Source of the DNA: Clostridia bacterium
GTDB taxonomy: Bacteria; Bacillota; Clostridia; Oscillospirales; Butyricicoccaceae
Assembly (NCBI GenBank): GCA_017453985.1
Contig: JAFTDT010000107.1
Coordinates: forward strand, 1 to 63,145
Length of the DNA: 63,145 bases
Reading direction: 5' to 3'
Shown: in pieces, positions 1 through 8,752 of the stretch
Layout of the letters: each line of letters starts with the position of its first letter
Numbering within the stretch: the first letter of the stretch is position 1
Notes under the pieces: generated by a model
Seen by the model: the letters and a program-made list of their open reading frames with translations, nothing else
What the model was told of the DNA's origin: nothing
Databases searched by the model: none
Position numbers and translations under genes: made by a program

Positions 1-79
1 CGTTCACCGCGTGAACCGTTTCAAAATCGCTCTGGTAGATGACCTCCAGATCCTTTATCTCCAGCAATTTATCCGCCAT
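1..79 (-). CDS. Peptide ABC transporter ATP-binding protein, N-terminal fragment
   Basis: Only the first 26 codons are in the window; the gene runs off the left edge. The start ATG (77-79) follows a strong GGAGGAG ribosome binding site at 83-90. The visible residues (MADKLLEIKDLEVIYQ) are the usual opening beta strands of a DppD/OppD-type ABC ATPase. It is the fourth gene of a minus-strand run (binding protein, two permeases, ATPase), which supports the assignment more than the 26 residues do. No Walker motif is visible yet. Confidence 0.8.
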   Translation of the reverse strand, partial: MADKLLEIKDLEVIYQSDFETVHAVN

Positions 80-94
80 TTCGCTCCTCCTCCC

Positions 95-967
95 TTAGTC
101 TCTCAGCTTCGGGTCAAGCGCGTCGCGCAGACCGTCGCCCACGAGGTTGATGGAAAACGCCGTCAGTATGATGGCAAGTCCGGGGAATATCAGCAGATGC
201 GGCGACGTGCGCAGATACTGCTTGGTATCTGACAGCATGGCGCCCCACTCCGGCGACGGCGGCTGAATTCCCAGTCCGAGGTATGAAAGTCCCGACGCGC
301 TGAGGATACAGCCCGCAACGGTCATCGTGGTATCGACGATTATCGTGCCCATGGCGTTGGGCATGATGTACTTGAGCATTATCCTCATATCGTTTGCGCC
401 ATAGGACTTCGCCGCCTCGACGTAATCATTCTCCGTGACGCCCATGACGACGCCTCTGATAAAGCGTATCGTACCCGGTATGCTGGTGACGACCATCGCC
501 AGCACCAGGTTGATGAAGTTCGGTCCCAGCGTCGCCACAATGGTTATCGACAGCAATATGCCGGGGATGCAGGTGAAGATATCGACGATACGCATTATCC
601 ACATATCCACCCTGCCGCCGTAGTAAGCGGCGATGATGCCGAACAGACCACCCACAACCATCGCCACGATGGTTGTCAGCAGACCGACCGCGATGGAAAC
701 GCGGCTGCCGTGCACAACGCGGGCAAACAGGTCGCGTCCCAGCGGATCCGTGCCGAACCAGTGATCCTTGGAGGGAGTCGCCATCAGGTTGCTGCTGTTC
801 TGCTCCAGCACCTTGTCATAAGGCACTATGAGGTCGGCAAACACCGCCACCAGCACTATCAGCACGAGCAGAACGAAGCCGATCATCGCCGTCTTGCTGC
901 GGGAGAATCTGAAGGCTATCTCGGTAAAGCCGCCTTTTTTGACTTTTCTTTTCTTTTCCTTAGCCAT
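95..967 (-). CDS. dppC: Dipeptide/oligopeptide ABC transporter permease (DppC/OppC type)
   Basis: Inner-membrane permease of 290 residues for peptide uptake. A basic N-terminus (MAKEKKRKVKKGG) is followed by a membrane helix at about 27-48, then the family hallmark HWFGTDPLGRDLFARV near residues 68-83. A conserved permease loop follows (EAAKSYGANDMRIM, about 184-197), which docks on the ATPase, with five further helices. It lies 19 bp after the other permease and 15 bp before the ATPase, so one operon is very likely. Substrate specificity cannot be read from the permease. Confidence 0.92.
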   Translation of the reverse strand: MAKEKKRKVKKGGFTEIAFRFSRSKTAMIGFVLLVLIVLVAVFADLIVPYDKVLEQNSSNLMATPSKDHWFGTDPLGRDLFARVVHGSRVSIAVGLLTTIVAMVVGGLFGIIAAYYGGRVDMWIMRIVDIFTCIPGILLSITIVATLGPNFINLVLAMVVTSIPGTIRFIRGVVMGVTENDYVEAAKSYGANDMRIMLKYIMPNAMGTIIVDTTMTVAGCILSASGLSYLGLGIQPPSPEWGAMLSDTKQYLRTSPHLLIFPGLAIILTAFSINLVGDGLRDALDPKLRD

Positions 968-986
968 TATTCAGCTCCCCCTTTCC

Positions 987-1916
987 TCAGGTCGTATATC
1001 TCGCCTTGATGCGCGGGTCGATAAAGCCGTAGGAAATATCCACCAGCAGCATTATAAGGCAGAAGAAGGTAGAGAGGATAAGTGTGGATGAAAGCACCGT
1101 AGGCATATCCTTCGCCTGCGTCGAGGTGACCGTATAGTTGCCGACGCCGGGGAAATTGAACACCCTTTCGGTGATGACCGAGCCGCCCATGATGCCGCCC
1201 AGACGCATGCCCAGCGTGGTGACGACGGGCAGCAGTCCGTTGCGCAGCGCGTGCTTCCAGATGACGGTGCTTTCCGAGGCGCCCTTGGCGCGCGCCGTGC
1301 GGATATAGTCCGAGCGTATCGTCTCCAGCATACTGGCGCGCGTCAGACGCAGCAGACCCGCCGCCATGCCGATGGAATTGGTGATGACCGGCATGATCCA
1401 GCCCTTCCAGTTCTGCACGCCGGAGGACGGCAGCCAGCCCAGTTTTAGCGAGAAGATATATATGGCGAACATGCCGAAGAAAAAGCCCGGCATTGCCGCC
1501 AGTATCATTGCCAGCGAGGTACATACGCCATCCATTATGGAGTACTGCCGCACCGCGGAGATGATGCCGAAGGCTATGCCTATCACCGCGCCGACTGCCA
1601 TGGAGAGCAGCGCCAGCCTGATGGTGTACGGCAGACGCTTGCCGATATCCTCCAGCACCGGATTTCTCGTGCGGTAGGATGTGCCGAAGTCACCCTGCAC
1701 AAGTCCCTTCATGTAATTGAAAAACCTGACGAAGAACGGCTGATCCACTCCGAACTCGTGATTAAGCTTGTCTACCTGCTCCTGCGACGCCGCCTGCCCC
1801 AGTATCAGACGACCGGGGTCGCCGGGCGAGAGCGCGAGGATGGTGAAAATCACGAACAGCACCACGAGCATGGTGGGTATGATCAGCAGTATCCTCTTGA
1901 TAACATATTTAATCAT
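987..1916 (-). CDS. dppB: Dipeptide/oligopeptide ABC transporter permease (DppB/OppB type)
   Basis: Permease of 309 residues with the DppB/OppB plan: a first helix at about 9-30, a large extracytoplasmic loop containing DFGTSYRTRNPV (about 95-106), then five helices. The cytoplasmic coupling loop reads RTARAKGASESTVIWKHALRN (split here across about 204-224). It pairs with the permease downstream to form the channel. A GC-rich hairpin separates it from the upstream binding-protein gene, so transcript levels of the two may differ. The family assignment is firm; the peptide specificity is unknown. Confidence 0.92.
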   Translation of the reverse strand: MIKYVIKRILLIIPTMLVVLFVIFTILALSPGDPGRLILGQAASQEQVDKLNHEFGVDQPFFVRFFNYMKGLVQGDFGTSYRTRNPVLEDIGKRLPYTIRLALLSMAVGAVIGIAFGIISAVRQYSIMDGVCTSLAMILAAMPGFFFGMFAIYIFSLKLGWLPSSGVQNWKGWIMPVITNSIGMAAGLLRLTRASMLETIRSDYIRTARAKGASESTVIWKHALRNGLLPVVTTLGMRLGGIMGGSVITERVFNFPGVGNYTVTSTQAKDMPTVLSSTLILSTFFCLIMLLVDISYGFIDPRIKARYTT

Positions 1917-1943
1917 TCAATACTGCCCCCTTTTTCTCTTATA

Positions 1944-1979
1944 TCCACAAGGCGGCGGCTGTCAGCCGCCGTCTGTGGA
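1944..1979 (-). other. Intercistronic hairpin between binding-protein and permease genes
   Basis: The arms TCCACA (1944-1949) and TGTGGA (1974-1979) enclose a near-perfect GCGGCGGCTG/CAGCCGCCG stem. No U-tract follows on the minus strand, so it does not look like a full intrinsic terminator. Hairpins here in other importers stabilise the binding-protein end of the mRNA, which would favour excess binding protein. That role is inferred. Confidence 0.6.
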
Positions 1980-1994
1980 AAAATAGTATTAAGC

Positions 1995-3578
1995 TCAGTT
2001 TTTCCAGTACCAATCCTTGATGAACCAGATGCCGTCATCATACATATTCTCAATGACGAGGTCCTTGGCATGACCGTCGATATACGCCTTGTCAAACAGG
2101 TGTATCAGCGGCAGGTCGGTCTGGAGTATGGTCAGCAGTTCCTTTGCCGCCTTGGGACGCTCATTGGGATCGACGGTCTGCGCATATTTCAGGGAAGCCG
2201 CATCCGCCGCGGGGCTGTTGTAATAAGAGAAGTTCATGCCCGCGCCGATCTTCTTGCTGTCAAACAGCTCGGCAAGGTGTCCGAGGTCAGAGCCCCAGGA
2301 CGCGCCGAAGAAGGAGATGTTCAGACCGCCGCCGAACGCCTGGTCAAACCACACGCTGTTGTCCATCATGTTGATGGTGACGTTGAGTCCGATCGCCGCC
2401 AGATTGCTCTGCACGATCTCCGCCCACTGCTTGAAGCGCTCGGTCAGATCCAGCGTGCCCGCATCGTACGGGGTCTGGAGTCCTGCCTCAGCCAGCAGCT
2501 CCTTTGCCTTTTCAACATTGTAATCATAGGTCGGGACATCCTCGGTATAGCCGATCATGGCGGAGGTACAGAGGATGGAGTTCGGTCTGCCGCCGCGCGG
2601 ATTTGCCACGTTGACCATCATCTGACGGTCGAGCGCGTAGGAAACAGCCTGACGCACCTTGACGTTGTCCCAAGGAGCCTTGGTGACGTTCATTACCAGG
2701 AAGGTGAGCTGGGTGCTGGGGACGGTCTCAACAACGACCTTGTCGTTGCCCTCGAGCGACGCCCACACGGTCTCGTCGATGGAAGCATAGTCGATCTCGC
2801 CGTTCTCAAGACCGACGCCGCGGGTATAAGCGTCCTGATAAAGCTGACCTACCGCCTCGCGGATAACGGGCTTCTCGCCCCAGTAATCCTCGTTGCGCAG
2901 CAGAACCAGTCTGCCGGTGACGTCATAGGAATCCAGCACGTACGGACCGGTGCCGACGACATTGGACTTGAACCAGTCGGCGCCCTTCTCCTCATAAGTG
3001 TCGGAGGGAACCATGTAAACCCAGGTCAGGTTGTACATGAGCAGACCGTTGGGCTTGGGTCCTTCTTCGTCGCCGGTGGTGATGACTACGGTGTAGTCGT
3101 CAACCTTTTCGACGTTGATGATGCCGTCCGTGTAGGTGGACTGATAGGCGGAGCCGCGGTTGTTCTCGATGGAGAACAGCACGTCGTCCGCGGTGAAGTC
3201 GGTGCCGTTGGTGAACTTGACGCCCTTGCGGAGGTGGAAAGTCACCTGAGTCTGGTCGTCGCTGAACTCCCAGCTCTCAGCCAGCAGCGGCTGCGGGTCA
3301 AGACCGTGGGTGTTGACCAGCGTCTCGTAGCAATGTCTCGCCACGATCTGGTCGCCGTCGCCCTGACGGTAGTTGGGGTCCATGATCTCAACCTCCGCGT
3401 TGAACGCGAAGTTGACGGTGTCCTTAGTGCTTACGTTCTGATTGTCATTCTGGTTGTTGTTCTGATTCTGGTTCTGATTCTGGTTATTGTTATTGTTGTT
3501 CCCGCTGTTGTCGTTACAGCCGGCAATCAGCGCAAACAGCATAACAGCCGCCAGAAGAACAGCCAAAAGCTTCTTCAT
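1995..3578 (-). CDS. dppA: Peptide-binding lipoprotein of ABC transporter (family 5)
   Basis: Extracellular solute-binding protein of 527 residues, first gene of the importer run. The signal peptide ends in a lipobox with Cys21 (ALIAGC), so the mature protein is lipid-anchored. Residues 22-49 are an Asn/Gln-rich linker of low complexity. The body has family-5 signatures: [20 protein letters not shown] near 101-120, then a C-terminal lobe with [10 protein letters not shown] and [13 protein letters not shown]. Length is typical of DppA/OppA. The linker is coded by repetitive AAC/CAG codons and could vary in length between strains. Confidence 0.93.
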   Translation of the reverse strand: MKKLLAVLLAAVMLFALIAGCNDNSGNNNNNNQNQNQNQNNNQNDNQNVSTKDTVNFAFNAEVEIMDPNYRQGDGDQIVARHCYETLVNTHGLDPQPLLAESWEFSDDQTQVTFHLRKGVKFTNGTDFTADDVLFSIENNRGSAYQSTYTDGIINVEKVDDYTVVITTGDEEGPKPNGLLMYNLTWVYMVPSDTYEEKGADWFKSNVVGTGPYVLDSYDVTGRLVLLRNEDYWGEKPVIREAVGQLYQDAYTRGVGLENGEIDYASIDETVWASLEGNDKVVVETVPSTQLTFLVMNVTKAPWDNVKVRQAVSYALDRQMMVNVANPRGGRPNSILCTSAMIGYTEDVPTYDYNVEKAKELLAEAGLQTPYDAGTLDLTERFKQWAEIVQSNLAAIGLNVTINMMDNSVWFDQAFGGGLNISFFGASWGSDLGHLAELFDSKKIGAGMNFSYYNSPAADAASLKYAQTVDPNERPKAAKELLTILQTDLPLIHLFDKAYIDGHAKDLVIENMYDDGIWFIKDWYWKN

Positions 3579-3648
3579 TTTCTTCCCTACTTTCTTTATG
3601 ATTTTTTAATTTTCAGGCATTCTGAATAAGTCAGTCACCTATGTTCAG

Positions 3649-3678
3649 ATTATACATCAGAACGCATATGAAAATCAA
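3649..3678 (-). promoter_or_regulatory. Predicted sigma-A promoter for the peptide importer
   Basis: On the minus strand TTGATT (3673-3678) and TATAAT (3649-3654) are separated by 18 bp, and TG precedes the -10 box (TGTATAAT, extended -10). The start codon is about 70 bp downstream, leaving a short AT-rich leader. Nothing else is visible in 3579-3804 beyond AT-rich DNA. Confidence 0.55.
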
Positions 3679-3804
3679 CCGCTTTGAAGTAAATTTTTTT
3701 GTAGAAAACAACCAAAATTAGTGAAGGAATTTTTAACCTCATATTTTTCCGGCGTTAATAATTTTTTGCTCTTTTGCACGAAAATATCCGCGCGCAGATG
3801 ACTT

Positions 3805-4608
3805 TTATCCCTCGGAAGTCTTTGCCCGTACCTGCATGCCGCTGTGGTCGATCTCGTAAGCCTCTGTCAGCAGCAGCTCTGATACCGGCACGAAGGAATA
3901 TCCCTTCTGCATCAGTCCCTCGATCACCGTCGGCAGCGCCTGCGGCGTGTATTTGGCGGCGTTGTGGAAAAGGACTATGGAGCCGGGCTTTGCCCGCTCC
4001 AGCACGCGCTTGCAGATGGCGTCGGCGCCGTATTCCTTCCAGTCCAGACTGTCGCAGTCCCACTGTATCGCCTGCATGCCTATCCCTCGCACCGTCTGGA
4101 TCACCGAGTCGTTATAGTCTCCGTAGGGCGGCCGGAACAGCGTCGGGCGCACGCCCGTGACCTTTTCTATCTTATCGTTGCATCTGTTGAGATTTTCCGT
4201 CATCTGCTCCGCAGAGAGCTTGGGAAAATGCGGGTGATCGTCCGAATGGTTCATCACCTCATGTCCGGCGTCCGCCAGCGCCTTTACAGACTCGGGATAT
4301 TTATCCACCCACTCGCCCACGACGAAAAAGGTGGCGCGCACTCCGTATCTGCCGAGTATCGAAATCAGCTCCTCGGTGTCCTCATTGCCCCACGCCGCGT
4401 CAAAGGTGAGAGACAGCACCTTGCTGTCCTTTTCCACGCAGTAAATGGGAAGCTCGCGTTTTTTTGCCGACGCCAGCGCCGCCCTGCCGGCGGTCAGCAG
4501 CGGCGCCGCGCACAGCACGAGCGCCAGCACCAGCACCAGCCAAACTATGCGGCGGTTTTCCGCCAGCAGTCTTTTGCCCGGATTTTTCCAGACGGATATT
4601 ATTTTCAT
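3805..4608 (-). CDS. Polysaccharide deacetylase, PdaB-like (CE4 family)
   Basis: Membrane-anchored CE4 deacetylase of 267 residues acting outside the membrane, probably on peptidoglycan. A single N-terminal helix (about 21-44) anchors it. The metal-site motif is TFDAAWG (68-74), the variant in PdaB-like sporulation proteins where Asp71 of canonical TFDDGP is Ala. The second motif HSDDH (121-125) supplies the metal histidines and RPPYGDYN follows at about 158-165. The His motif LFHN is at about 214-217. PdaB-like proteins act in spore formation, in line with other sporulation genes here. The Asp-to-Ala change leaves activity uncertain. A hairpin abuts the ribosome binding site GGGAGGG. Confidence 0.88.
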   Translation of the reverse strand: MKIISVWKNPGKRLLAENRRIVWLVLVLALVLCAAPLLTAGRAALASAKKRELPIYCVEKDSKVLSLTFDAAWGNEDTEELISILGRYGVRATFFVVGEWVDKYPESVKALADAGHEVMNHSDDHPHFPKLSAEQMTENLNRCNDKIEKVTGVRPTLFRPPYGDYNDSVIQTVRGIGMQAIQWDCDSLDWKEYGADAICKRVLERAKPGSIVLFHNAAKYTPQALPTVIEGLMQKGYSFVPVSELLLTEAYEIDHSGMQVRAKTSEG

Positions 4609-4620
4609 ACAGTTTCCCTC

Positions 4621-4663
4621 CCGCAGATATGTTTGCTATATTCCTATTCGCAAACAGTCTGCG
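4621..4663 (-). other. Leader hairpin upstream of the deacetylase gene
   Basis: Two nested inverted repeats, CCGCAGA/TCTGCGG and GTTTGC/GCAAAC, form a long imperfect hairpin. Its 3' arm on the minus strand runs directly into the ribosome binding site GGGAGGG of the deacetylase gene. It could modulate translation or simply isolate the leader from the rny terminator. The role is unknown. Confidence 0.4.
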
Positions 4664-4670
4664 GTAGAAA

Positions 4671-4704
4671 TAAAAAAAGCCGCCGCGACATTTATCGCGG
4701 CGGC
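4671..4704 (-). terminator. Intrinsic terminator of rny
   Basis: A perfect 10-bp stem GCCGCCGCGA/TCGCGGCGGC with a 6-nt loop (4679-4704) is followed on the minus strand by seven T residues (4672-4678). It lies 17 bp after the rny stop codon. Confidence 0.9.
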
Positions 4705-4721
4705 ATGCCGTTTTCAGCTTT

Positions 4722-6278
4722 TTACTTTGCGTACTCCACGGCGCGGGTCTCGCGCACTACATGTACCTTGATCTGTCCGGGATAGTTCATCTCGTCCTCG
4801 ATCTTCTTTGCCAGATCGCGCGCAAGCAGCACCATATCGTCGTCCGAGACCTCGTCCGGCTTGACGATGATGCGCAGCTCCCTGCCCGCCTGGAATGCAA
4901 AGCTCTTTTCGACGCCCTTCATGCCGCCGGCAAGCTCCTCCAGCTTTTCAAGACGCTTGATGTACATCTCCAGGTTTTCACGGCGAGCGCCCGGCCGCGC
5001 CGCCGAAATGGCGTCCGCCGCCTGCACGATGCATGCCGTGACCGTCTCCGCCTCCACGTCGCCGTGATGCGCGTGTATGGCGTGTATGACCTCTTCCTTC
5101 TCGCGGTATTTCTTTGCCATCTCCACGCCGATGTTGACGTGGGAGCCTTCTACCTCGTGAGTGACCGCCTTGCCGATATCATGCAGCAGTCCCGCACGCT
5201 TTGCCGTGGTGACGTCGGCGCCCAGCTCGCTTGCCAGCAAGCCGGAGATATGCGCGACCTCCACGGAATGATTGAGCACGTTCTGCCCATAGCTGGAGCG
5301 GTAATGCATGCGTCCCAGCAGCTTCACCAGCTCCGGATGGATGCCGTGGATGCCCACCTCGAACATCGCACGCTCGCCCTCCTGCTTGATCGTGGCTTCG
5401 ACTTCCTTCTTTGCCTTTTCCACTGTTTCCTCGATGCGCGCGGGATGAATACGCCCATCGGTGATAAGCTTTTCCAAAGACAGCCTTGCGATCTCTCTGC
5501 GCACGGGGTCGAAGCTCGAAAGCGTGATCGCCTCCGGCGTGTCGTCGATTATCAGATCGACGCCCGTCAGCGTCTCCAGCGTGCGTATGTTGCGTCCCTC
5601 TCTGCCTATTATGCGCCCCTTCATATCGTCGTTGGGCAGGGGCACGACCGATACGGTCGCCTCGCTGGCATGATCTGCCGCACAGCGCTGTATCGCTATC
5701 GACAGGATCTTTCTCGCCTTCACATCCGCTTCTTCCTTGAGCTGCCGCTCGATCTCCTTGATCTTCACGGCGGCGTCATGCTTTGCCTCGGTCTCGACAT
5801 GCGAGATGAGATAGTTCTTCGCCTCCTCGACCGTCAGCCCGGAGATCTTCTCCAGCATCTCAAGCTGTCCCTTCTTGATGCTCTTGATCTCCTCCTGCTG
5901 CTCCTCCACCTGCTTCAGCTTCTGGCTCAGCTTTTCTTCCTTTGCCTCTATGTTCTCGTACTTCTTGTCTATCGCTTCTTCCTTCTGCTGAATGCGGCGC
6001 TCCAGCTTCTGCACCTCGATGCGGCGCTCCTTGCATTCGCGCTCGTTCTCCGTCCGGATGCGATAGACCTCTTCTCTTGCCTCTACTACCGTTTCCTTCT
6101 TCTTGGCTTCCGCAGCCTTGATGGCATCGTTGATGATGCGCTTGGCTCCGTCCTCGGCACTTCCTATTTCTTTTTCTGCAATCTTCTTTCTGATCAAATA
6201 TCCTGCAAAAATTCCAACAGCAAGCGCCGCGATCAGAGCACAAATAAAGATTATTATTTGCGTTGTACTAAGCGGCAC
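4722..6278 (-). CDS. rny: Ribonuclease Y
   Basis: Membrane-bound endoribonuclease of 518 residues that initiates mRNA decay in Firmicutes. Domains in order: one N-terminal membrane helix (about 7-29), a long charged coiled coil (about 35-190), a KH RNA-binding domain with the GREGRNIR loop near 226-233, and an HD metal-hydrolase domain with LLHDIGK at about 362-368. The C-terminal domain ends in [12 protein letters not shown]. Size and order match the family. The start is GTG at 6276-6278 preceded by GGGAGGA. It is followed by a strong terminator and seems to be a single-gene unit. Confidence 0.97.
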   Translation of the reverse strand: MPLSTTQIIIFICALIAALAVGIFAGYLIRKKIAEKEIGSAEDGAKRIINDAIKAAEAKKKETVVEAREEVYRIRTENERECKERRIEVQKLERRIQQKEEAIDKKYENIEAKEEKLSQKLKQVEEQQEEIKSIKKGQLEMLEKISGLTVEEAKNYLISHVETEAKHDAAVKIKEIERQLKEEADVKARKILSIAIQRCAADHASEATVSVVPLPNDDMKGRIIGREGRNIRTLETLTGVDLIIDDTPEAITLSSFDPVRREIARLSLEKLITDGRIHPARIEETVEKAKKEVEATIKQEGERAMFEVGIHGIHPELVKLLGRMHYRSSYGQNVLNHSVEVAHISGLLASELGADVTTAKRAGLLHDIGKAVTHEVEGSHVNIGVEMAKKYREKEEVIHAIHAHHGDVEAETVTACIVQAADAISAARPGARRENLEMYIKRLEKLEELAGGMKGVEKSFAFQAGRELRIIVKPDEVSDDDMVLLARDLAKKIEDEMNYPGQIKVHVVRETRAVEYAK

Positions 6279-6436
6279 GCTTAAATTCCTCCCAAAAATA
6301 TATGTTTTTTATTATATAAAATCAGCAGCTTCATCCCTATACCGCAGAAATTTTATATCACTTTAGATTTTATTACTTATACTAAAAACTGTCAAGAAAA
6401 TATTCGCTTTAATTTACAAAAATTATTTTTTGCCGC

Positions 6437-6467
6437 AAAAAACGACCGTCTCCGAAGGGAGACGGCC
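6437..6467 (-). terminator. Intrinsic terminator of the zinc-ribbon gene
   Basis: Stem GGCCGTCTCC/GGAGACGGTC with a CTTC tetraloop (6444-6467), followed on the minus strand by GTTTTTTG. It sits 22 bp after the stop codon of the zinc-ribbon gene. Confidence 0.9.
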
Positions 6468-6488
6468 GCTCTTGATCTTTACTTTTTC

Positions 6489-6770
6489 TCAGTTCTGCTC
6501 CTCGCGCATCTTGGCGAAGCACTCGCTGCAGTATACCGGTCTGTCGGTCTTGGGCTCGAAGGGAACCTTCGCTTCCTTGCCGCACGCCGCGCAGGTCGCG
6601 GTGAAATACTCTCTCGGTCCGCGAGCCGCCTGCTTGCGGGCGTCTCTGCACTCCTTGCAGCGCTGGGGCTCGTTCTGGAAGCCGCGCTCTGCGTAAAACT
6701 CCTGCTCGCCTGCCGCAAATATGAACTCTTTGCCGCATTCCTTGCACACCAATGTTTTGTCTTCGTACAT
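6489..6770 (-). CDS. Small zinc-ribbon protein (two CxxC pairs per ribbon)
   Basis: Protein of 93 residues with four CxxC pairs: CKEC (9-12), CKEC (38-41), CAAC (60-63) and CSEC (80-83). The arrangement gives two treble-clef/zinc-ribbon units, as in the CxxC-x17-CxxC family found widely in Firmicutes. The spacer ARKQAARGPREYFTATC is typical. These proteins have no settled function; nucleic-acid or protein binding is suggested by the fold. The ATG follows GAGGTAAAAACATG. It has its own terminator. Confidence 0.85.
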   Translation of the reverse strand: MYEDKTLVCKECGKEFIFAAGEQEFYAERGFQNEPQRCKECRDARKQAARGPREYFTATCAACGKEAKVPFEPKTDRPVYCSECFAKMREEQN

Positions 6771-6821
6771 GTTTTTACCTCTCTTTTCCGCTTTGCGGTA
6801 GAATGATTTATGCGAACAGGA

Positions 6822-7379
6822 CTATGGCCTGATGTCGCCTCTAAGCAATATCTGCGCGAGCTTCCTCCTCACGCGCTGTACGGCGTTGTCAACGGATTTT
6901 ACCGGTCGGTCAAGCATGACCGCGATCTCTCTCACCGTGTAACCCTCCAGATAAGGGTCCAAAACAGACGCCTCAAAAGCAGACAGCAAGCCGCTGAGCT
7001 CGGTCTTGATCTCTTTCACGGATTCGTTTGCCAGACACAATGCCTCGGGATCGCTGAATATATCCTCGGTGGATCGCTCCGCCGTGATCTGCAGCCTTTC
7101 AAACAAACTTTTTTCCTTTTCACTGAATGCGATATCGCTGCGCACCGCATCGTACAAGCAGCTCTTTATGCACAGCGCGGCATACGCCTCAAAATTATCC
7201 GAACGCGCCGGGTCGTACGACCTTATCGCCTTTAGCAGCCCGATCATGCCCTCCTGATACAGGTCGTCATGATCGCCGCCGCGCAGAAAAAACGGGCGCA
7301 CCATACGCGACACCAGCCGGGAATATTCCCGCGCAGAGGCGTCTTCCGAAATGCGGTCGTCATATTTTTTCAGTTCCAT
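6822..7379 (-). CDS. sigH: RNA polymerase sigma factor, SigH-like
   Basis: Sigma-70 family factor of 185 residues. Region 2 contains DLYQEGMIGLLKAI (about 39-52), the core-binding helix, and region 4 contains the helix-turn-helix VREIAVMLDRPVKSVDNAVQ (about 148-167). The KSVDNAVQRVRRKL sequence resembles the end of sporulation sigma-H. It lacks the long region 1.1 of SigA. SigH drives early sporulation and transition-state genes in Firmicutes, which fits dpaAB elsewhere in the window. An ECF or phage-type sigma is less likely given the region 2 sequence. The ribosome binding site is weak (GGCGGCGGAT). Confidence 0.85.
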   Translation of the reverse strand: MELKKYDDRISEDASAREYSRLVSRMVRPFFLRGGDHDDLYQEGMIGLLKAIRSYDPARSDNFEAYAALCIKSCLYDAVRSDIAFSEKEKSLFERLQITAERSTEDIFSDPEALCLANESVKEIKTELSGLLSAFEASVLDPYLEGYTVREIAVMLDRPVKSVDNAVQRVRRKLAQILLRGDIRP

Positions 7380-7487
7380 ATCCGCCGCCGTCTGGGGCTA
7401 TCTGTCCGCAAGCGCCGATAAGCCCTCTGTTTTCATAAATGCAGTATATACCCTTTTTATAAACAATGTCAAGCAAAATCAGTTTTT

Positions 7488-7949
7488 TTATTTCGTCGGC
7501 AGCTCGTCCGGGTCTACGCAGTGCTCATTTTTGACGGTGGACAGGATCACTATGGTTTCCGTTCCCTGCACTCCCGTAACGCCCTTGATGGAGTTCAGCA
7601 GCCGCTCGAGCGTCTGAGTGTTGTCCGTCATGACCTTCAGAATAAAGTCGGAATCCCCCGTTATGTAATGGCATTCCAATATCTGCCTGTTGTTCCTTAC
7701 GAAATCCGTAAATGCGTCGATATGCTTGGGGTGCTCCAGACTGACGGATATGAACGCCGTGACATCCTTGCCGACCTTACTGCCGTCGATTATCGTCGTA
7801 TGACGCACGATCAGACCGGAGTTCTCAAGCTTGCGGATACGCTCGATGACCGCCGAAACGGACATGCTGACCTTTTCGCTGATCACGCTCGCATTTTCCC
7901 TCGCATTTGCCTTCAGGCATTTGAGTATTTTTACATCTATTTCATCCAT
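7488..7949 (-). CDS. Lrp/AsnC family transcriptional regulator
   Basis: Regulator of 153 residues. The N-terminal winged helix (DEIDVKILKCLKANARENAS, 2-21) binds DNA. The C-terminal RAM domain contains the conserved CHYITGDSDFILKV (about 92-105), the effector-binding fold of Lrp proteins. I chose the ATG at 7947-7949 because GGAGG lies 9 nt upstream; a second in-frame ATG seven codons earlier has no ribosome binding site. The targets are probably amino-acid metabolism genes, but none can be assigned from sequence. It is preceded by its own promoter. Confidence 0.92.
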   Translation of the reverse strand: MDEIDVKILKCLKANARENASVISEKVSMSVSAVIERIRKLENSGLIVRHTTIIDGSKVGKDVTAFISVSLEHPKHIDAFTDFVRNNRQILECHYITGDSDFILKVMTDNTQTLERLLNSIKGVTGVQGTETIVILSTVKNEHCVDPDELPTK

Positions 7950-7972
7950 GCTGCTGCCTCCTTTTTTCATTC

Positions 7973-8000
7973 ATTATATCCGTTTTTAAACATTTTGCAA
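7973..8000 (-). promoter_or_regulatory. Predicted promoter of the Lrp-family gene
   Basis: On the minus strand TTGCAA (7995-8000) and TATAAT (7973-7978) are 16 bp apart, about 24 bp upstream of the chosen start codon. The -10 box is a perfect consensus match. Confidence 0.6.
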
Positions 8001-8089
8001 GAATAATTTTGATCATACATAAAAAATTCATTTTTTGCTCACAAATTATCTTACTTCCGCCGTATCTTTCGGAAAGGCAAGACTCGCTT

Positions 8090-8740
8090 TTATATTCCGT
8101 ATTTTTCTGCTTCGCCGTAATTTTGCAGATAAATATCCGCTATCGCGCGTATTTTTTCATTCTGAGCCTCCGCGCTTTTGTCATATACCGCCACCACCGG
8201 AAATCCGGCGGTCTTTGCCGTCAGCATGGCGAAATATGCGTCCTCGAACACGGGCGTATGCTCCTTTTCGCCGCCCAGCCATTCAAGCGCCCGCATAAAT
8301 ATTTCCGGGCTGTCCTTGCCGGCGCCGACCTCCTCGCAGGTGAATATCTCCCCGATATAGCGCGTCAATCCGCAGCGCCGCAGCGCCGCCTCCGTCAGAT
8401 ATCGCGCCGTGGAGGTCGCCACGCACATCCTCACGCCGCGCTCCTGCAGCCGCACCAGCAGCGCCTCTGCGCCCGGCTTTGGCTGCACGACGTGAAAATA
8501 CTGCTCTTCCAGCATGCCGTTTATCTCCGCCATTATCGCGTCCTCCGGCATGTCCGCACCGTAATGCTCGCGGTAATATACCGCGCTCTGCCGCAGGCTC
8601 TTTGCCCGCAGCCGCTCGCGCAGATCAGGCTCCGGCTGCATGCTGTGCGCCAGCAGAAAGTCACGCCCCACGTTTTCCCAAATATGCATGGACTCCAGCA
8701 GGGTCCCGTCCATATCGAATATTGCTCCCGTTATCTTCAT
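8090..8740 (-). CDS. HAD-superfamily hydrolase, beta-phosphoglucomutase-like
   Basis: Cytoplasmic haloacid dehalogenase-type phosphatase of 216 residues. Motif I is FDMDGTLLES (8-17) with the Asp nucleophile and acid, motif II is ATSTAR (about 107-112), the motif III lysine is in GAGKDSPEIF (about 134-143), and motif IV is VFEDAYFAM (about 158-166). The helical cap between motifs I and II places it with phosphoglycolate phosphatase and beta-phosphoglucomutase-like enzymes. The substrate cannot be told. It starts 12 bp after the thiN stop and is probably cotranscribed. Confidence 0.88.
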   Translation of the reverse strand: MKITGAIFDMDGTLLESMHIWENVGRDFLLAHSMQPEPDLRERLRAKSLRQSAVYYREHYGADMPEDAIMAEINGMLEEQYFHVVQPKPGAEALLVRLQERGVRMCVATSTARYLTEAALRRCGLTRYIGEIFTCEEVGAGKDSPEIFMRALEWLGGEKEHTPVFEDAYFAMLTAKTAGFPVVAVYDKSAEAQNEKIRAIADIYLQNYGEAEKYGI

Positions 8741-8752
8741 CTCATCACCGCT

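Noticed and set aside
3430-3510. Short repeats considered as a repeat array or CRISPR remnant
   Set aside because: They are in-frame AAC/CAG-type codons of the dppA linker, with no spacers.
1758-3629. 623-codon open frame opposite dppA and dppB
   Set aside because: Spans two well-supported minus-strand genes and ends in low-complexity antisense of the Asn/Gln linker.
4761-6284. 507-codon open frame opposite rny
   Set aside because: Leu-rich shadow of the coiled coil; rny is certain.
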